From: Phycisphaerales bacterium UBA5793 | GTDB lineage: Bacteria > Planctomycetota > Phycisphaerae > Phycisphaerales > UBA5793 | Reading direction: 5' to 3' | NCBI GenBank assembly: GCA_002418285.1 | Contig: DIDT01000041.1 | Coordinates: 1-8,635, forward strand | Length of the DNA: 8,635 nt | Shown: in pieces, positions 6,758 to 8,635 of the stretch | Numbering within the stretch: the stretch's first letter is position 1 | Layout of the letters: the number at the start of each line of letters is the position of its first letter | The notes under the pieces: model-generated | What the model was told of the DNA's origin: nothing | Seen by the model: the letters and a program-made list of their open reading frames with translations, nothing else | The model's database searches: none | Position numbers and translations under genes: made by a program

Positions 6758-7195
6758 CTACGCGACTGTTGCCGCTGAGAGGTTGAGGTTCATCGTGAAG
6801 AGGTAGCGGCCGGCCTCGTCGGTGCCGATGCCCTGGGGCGGGGCGATGTCGAGTTCGAAGGCGAGCCAGTTGTTGCCCAGGCTCACGCGGCGCAGCGGCA
6901 ATCCGTTGGCGTCGGTGAAGGCGTTGTAGATCGACCATGCCGCGTCGAGCCCGTTGCCCTGGTCGGCGGCGCGGACCATGACCTGCACGCTCAGTCGATC
7001 GATGGGATCGTGCAGCTTCGCCTGGCCGCCGGCCGAGCGCACGACCGCGTCGATCGTCCAGCCCGGATGCGTGTCAGGCAGATGCACGATGTAGAGGTTG
7101 CGGCTCTGCCCCTGCGTCGGCACGAAGACAAACGTCGTCACCGCCGCGATCGTGGTGGCCAGTTGCGTGAGCAGGTCGGTGAGTGTCGCGTTCAT
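6758..7195 (-). CDS. Tail terminator / minor capsid-like protein
   Basis: This encodes 145 residues starting MNATLTDLLTQLATT. The start overlaps the previous stop (ATGA, 7192-7195), with GGGGAGG at 7204-7210 eight bases upstream. The layout is that of tail terminators and the related 'minor capsid protein' family: an N-terminal helix, a strand with VFVPTQG, a central block SVQVMVRAADQ (about 69-79) followed by the helix DAAWSIYNAFTD (84-95), and a C-terminal GTDEAGRYLFTMNLNL (124-139). The 'vqv.vR..d...g..A..iyn' and 'g.de.GR..f..n.n' blocks are what I recognise. Such proteins form a hexameric ring that stops tube growth and docks the finished tail on the neck. Its place directly before the tube gene agrees. 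The TAG stop runs into the ribosome-binding site of the tube gene (TAGGAG). No odd residues seen. Confidence 0.7.
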   Translation of the reverse strand: MNATLTDLLTQLATTIAAVTTFVFVPTQGQSRNLYIVHLPDTHPGWTIDAVVRSAGGQAKLHDPIDRLSVQVMVRAADQGNGLDAAWSIYNAFTDANGLPLRRVSLGNNWLAFELDIAPPQGIGTDEAGRYLFTMNLNLSAATVA

Positions 7196-7587
7196 GAACC
7201 GGCCCTCCCCGCGAGGCGCTGGGCCATCAGCGGCACGGCGCGCTCGATGATGCCTGGGCCGTCCTCGTTGATCGCTGCGAGCATGTAGTGCGACTGCCCG
7301 TTCTCGTGGCGAAGTTCGGACCGCTCATGCACGGCGGCGGCGTAGTGCGCACCGAAACCGAACTCCCATCCGAGTCCGTTGGTCCCGTCGACGGGACGCG
7401 GTGGAATCGCCGAGTCCTGTGCCAGGAAATTCGTCTTCTTCGGTGCCCGTTTCTGTGCCTGTGAGAAAATCGCCAAACTCACATGCTCGGCGAATCGGCC
7501 CGCCTCATCATGCGACACGCGCGCGAAGGCATTGAGCTTCTGCGTGAACTCGCTCAGGTCGAGTTTCATGCCGGTGTCGCCTGGCAT
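7192..7587 (-). CDS. HK97 gp10-like neck / tail-completion protein
   Basis: This encodes 131 residues from the ATG at 7587 (MPGDTGMKLDLSEF). An upstream ATG at 7605 would add six residues, but an AGGTGAG Shine-Dalgarno at 7594-7600 lies between the two and fits 7587, whose A is shared with the previous stop. A later ATG at 7569 (MKLDLSEF) is also possible. The HK97 gp10 pattern is visible: an N-terminal helix (LSEFTQKLNAF, then HDEAGRFAEHVSLAIFSQAQ), the hallmark 'A-Q-K-R-A-P-K-K-T' near residues 45-52 (families usually show raP..tG.L), and the second conserved block GFGAHYAAAVHE near 77-88, followed by an amphipathic C-terminal helix. Family members sit between the head-closure protein and the tail terminator, as here. 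The usual 'tG.L' is 'TNFL' in this protein. The stop overlaps the next start as ATGA. Confidence 0.75.
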   Translation of the reverse strand: MPGDTGMKLDLSEFTQKLNAFARVSHDEAGRFAEHVSLAIFSQAQKRAPKKTNFLAQDSAIPPRPVDGTNGLGWEFGFGAHYAAAVHERSELRHENGQSHYMLAAINEDGPGIIERAVPLMAQRLAGRAGS

Positions 7588-7937
7588 TATGAACTCACCT
7601 GCCATTCGCAGAGCAGCTCGCGGGCCTTGAGGCCGGGCACGTTGATCGACTTGCGCATCCGCACGATGAGCACCTTGCTCGCAACGTCGGGATGATCGCT
7701 CACGACGCGATCGCCGGCGTTGATGTCGAGATTGAGCGGAACGAGCAGCACGGCCGAGACGGCGAAGCCCTCGCGCTCGGCGGTCTTGTTGTGCGTGTAG
7801 CCCGGCTGGCTCACGACGATGCGCGGGATGCTGGCGGTGATCTGCTCATCGCCGAACTGGGCGCGGCCCTGCTCATCGGCGTCTTCGAGCTTGCGCCACG
7901 ACATCAGCTTCGCGTTGGTCAGTCCGGTCAGGCTCAT
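7587..7937 (-). CDS. Small head-closure / head-tail stopper-like protein
   Basis: This encodes 116 residues beginning MSLTGLTNAKLMSW. I chose the ATG at 7937 because it overlaps the connector stop (ATGA, 7934-7937) and has a GGGGGG run a few bases upstream. A longer frame exists upstream, but it would translate an arginine-rich shadow of the connector gene. The product is short and beta-rich. Strands alternate across about residues 55-115 (GFAVSAVLLVPL, then DINAGDRVV, then KVLIVRMRK, then LLCEWQVSS). The 'GDRVV' turn followed by short strands is common in head-tail joining proteins of the SPP1 gp16 / HK97 gp7 type, which plug the connector after DNA packaging. Position, size and secondary-structure pattern support the call; there is no diagnostic motif, so it could be another neck protein. 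The stop and the next start share one A (TAATG). Confidence 0.5.
   Translation of the reverse strand: MSLTGLTNAKLMSWRKLEDADEQGRAQFGDEQITASIPRIVVSQPGYTHNKTAEREGFAVSAVLLVPLNLDINAGDRVVSDHPDVASKVLIVRMRKSINVPGLKARELLCEWQVSS
7594..7600 (-). promoter_or_regulatory. Shine-Dalgarno of the gp10-like gene (start-deciding)
   Basis: AGGTGAG on the minus strand lies seven bases from the ATG at 7587 (counted from AGGTGA) and downstream of the alternative ATG at 7605. It therefore favours 7587 as the start. It sits inside the last codons of the preceding gene, as expected for coupled translation. Confidence 0.6.
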
Positions 7938-8635
7938 ACGATGTGCCCCCCACGGAACCAGAAGGGCTGGAGACGCGTCCACACGCCGGGGATGAGGCGC
8001 AGGGCCTCGCGAGCGTCGCTCGCCCCTGTGCGCGGCTGGTACGCCTTGCTGATGCCTCCGGCGCTGTGACTCGCGAGTCCGCCGCTGATGCGCAGCTCGA
8101 ATCCCTCCCACGCATCGGGCCGGTGCACGAACGAGAAAGCGAGCAGCGCCAGCGCTTCGCGCACGCGCAGCGGAGGCAGCGGGCTGTCGGGATCGGCGTC
8201 GTTGGTTTCGCCGATCAGTTCGTCGTCGCGATCCTTGCGCGGGAACGAGTACGCCTGGTCGGCGTCGTAGAGCGTACCATCCCAGCGGCCGGCGTCGATC
8301 ATCGTCTGGGCGCGGCAGATGTACACGCCCTTGTCGGCGGCGCTCAGGCCGGTCCAGTCGACGATGTCGCCGCTGAGCACGTGCGCGGCGAGGAGGGCAT
8401 CGACATCGCCGATAGTCAGCATCGCATCACACGACGCCTCGGCCGGTGCAACGTCTTCGGTCTCGTAGAAGTCGACGGCGTCCGGGAACTGGAGCCGCGC
8501 CACCCATTCGTACGTCACGCCCGCCACTACGTCGGCGACGGTGTAGCGCCAGAGTTTCGGGTTCGTGGCATCCTGCACCATCGCGGTGCCCGAAGCGACG
8601 ACAACTTCGAGTGTGTCCTTGCGGCGCACTCCGAA
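7934..8635 (-). CDS. Head-tail connector (adaptor) protein, DnaT-like/gp6-like fold, 5' end outside window
   Basis: The reading frame is open to the window edge, so the true start is probably upstream; the GTG at 8629 is not convincing as a start. 233 residues are visible. Residues about 75-170 carry the pattern of the family often named DnaT-like (DnaT_2) and found at the head-tail connector position: an early acidic helical segment (IGDVDALLAAHVLSG), a tryptophan near residue 94, the signature GRWDGTLYDADQAYSFPR near 117-133, then P-rich VREALALLAF near 158-167. The C-terminus (PFWFRGGHIV) is also typical of connectors. The role is to seat the tail on the portal ring; the DnaT name is historical and I do not infer DNA replication. 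The first 70 visible residues are beta-rich (VTYEWVARLQFPD) and look like an extra N-terminal domain. The stop overlaps the next start as ATGA. Family assignment is from memory of the motif, with moderate to good confidence. Confidence 0.7.
   Translation of the reverse strand, partial: FGVRRKDTLEVVVASGTAMVQDATNPKLWRYTVADVVAGVTYEWVARLQFPDAVDFYETEDVAPAEASCDAMLTIGDVDALLAAHVLSGDIVDWTGLSAADKGVYICRAQTMIDAGRWDGTLYDADQAYSFPRKDRDDELIGETNDADPDSPLPPLRVREALALLAFSFVHRPDAWEGFELRISGGLASHSAGGISKAYQPRTGASDAREALRLIPGVWTRLQPFWFRGGHIV

Noticed and set aside
5843..6778. 311-codon open frame on the plus strand across the tube and chaperone-slot genes
   Set aside because: It covers two real minus-strand genes and the gap between them; its composition (many Arg, Ala, Glu and His in no order) is typical of antisense shadows in GC-rich DNA.
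7938..8111. Upstream extension of the stopper-like gene to 8111
   Set aside because: The added 58 residues are Arg-rich and out of frame within the connector gene; the ATG at 7937 in the ATGA overlap is the natural start.
1..8635. CRISPR array, tRNA genes, insertion sequence ends or attachment sites
   Set aside because: I saw no regularly spaced short repeats, no cloverleaf-like segments, no transposase frames and no flanking direct repeats. Coding sequence fills almost the whole window.

Overview
The window is one continuous tail-and-neck module of a tailed (siphovirus-like) phage, prophage or gene-transfer-agent-like element. All nine genes I can support lie on the minus strand, so the transcript runs from base 8635 towards base 1. 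Both end genes leave the window: the connector gene is cut at its 5' end and the last, cysteine-rich gene at its 3' end. GC content is high (roughly 60-65% by eye). The host is not certain. The architecture, and a C-terminal module on the hub protein that I recall from phages and prophages of planctomycete-type marine genomes, make a Planctomycetes (Phycisphaerae-like) host my best guess, with low confidence. I see no integrase, terminase, capsid gene, tRNA, rRNA, CRISPR array or insertion sequence, so this window alone cannot separate an active prophage from a virus or a domesticated particle.

In transcription order the genes are: a head-tail connector (7934-8635, partial); a small head-closure or stopper protein (7587-7937); an HK97 gp10-like neck protein (7192-7587); a tail terminator or minor capsid-like protein (6758-7195); the major tail tube protein (6227-6748); a protein in the tail-assembly-chaperone slot (5663-6163); a short tape measure protein (4500-5666); a 491-residue repeat-containing protein in the distal-tail slot (3028-4503); a 762-residue baseplate hub or tail-tip protein (743-3031); and a cysteine-rich protein that runs off the window (1-743).

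The genes are packed tightly. Most neighbours share ATGA, TAATG or TGATG stop-start overlaps, and most starts have a good Shine-Dalgarno sequence inside the end of the preceding gene. I see no internal promoter or terminator, so the transcript probably starts upstream of base 8635. The only real gap (6164-6226) lies between the tail tube gene and the chaperone-slot gene. It contains a perfect palindrome that could form an RNA hairpin.

The order matches assembly. The connector, stopper and gp10-like proteins would form the neck. The terminator caps the tube. The chaperone-slot protein and tape measure would organise tube polymerisation, and the 491-residue protein, hub and cysteine-rich protein would build the tip that contacts the host. 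The least familiar parts are at the distal end: the 81-residue repeats, the glycine/alanine and polyproline linker leading to a separate hub C-terminal domain, and the cysteine-rich protein. The tape measure is also unusually short.
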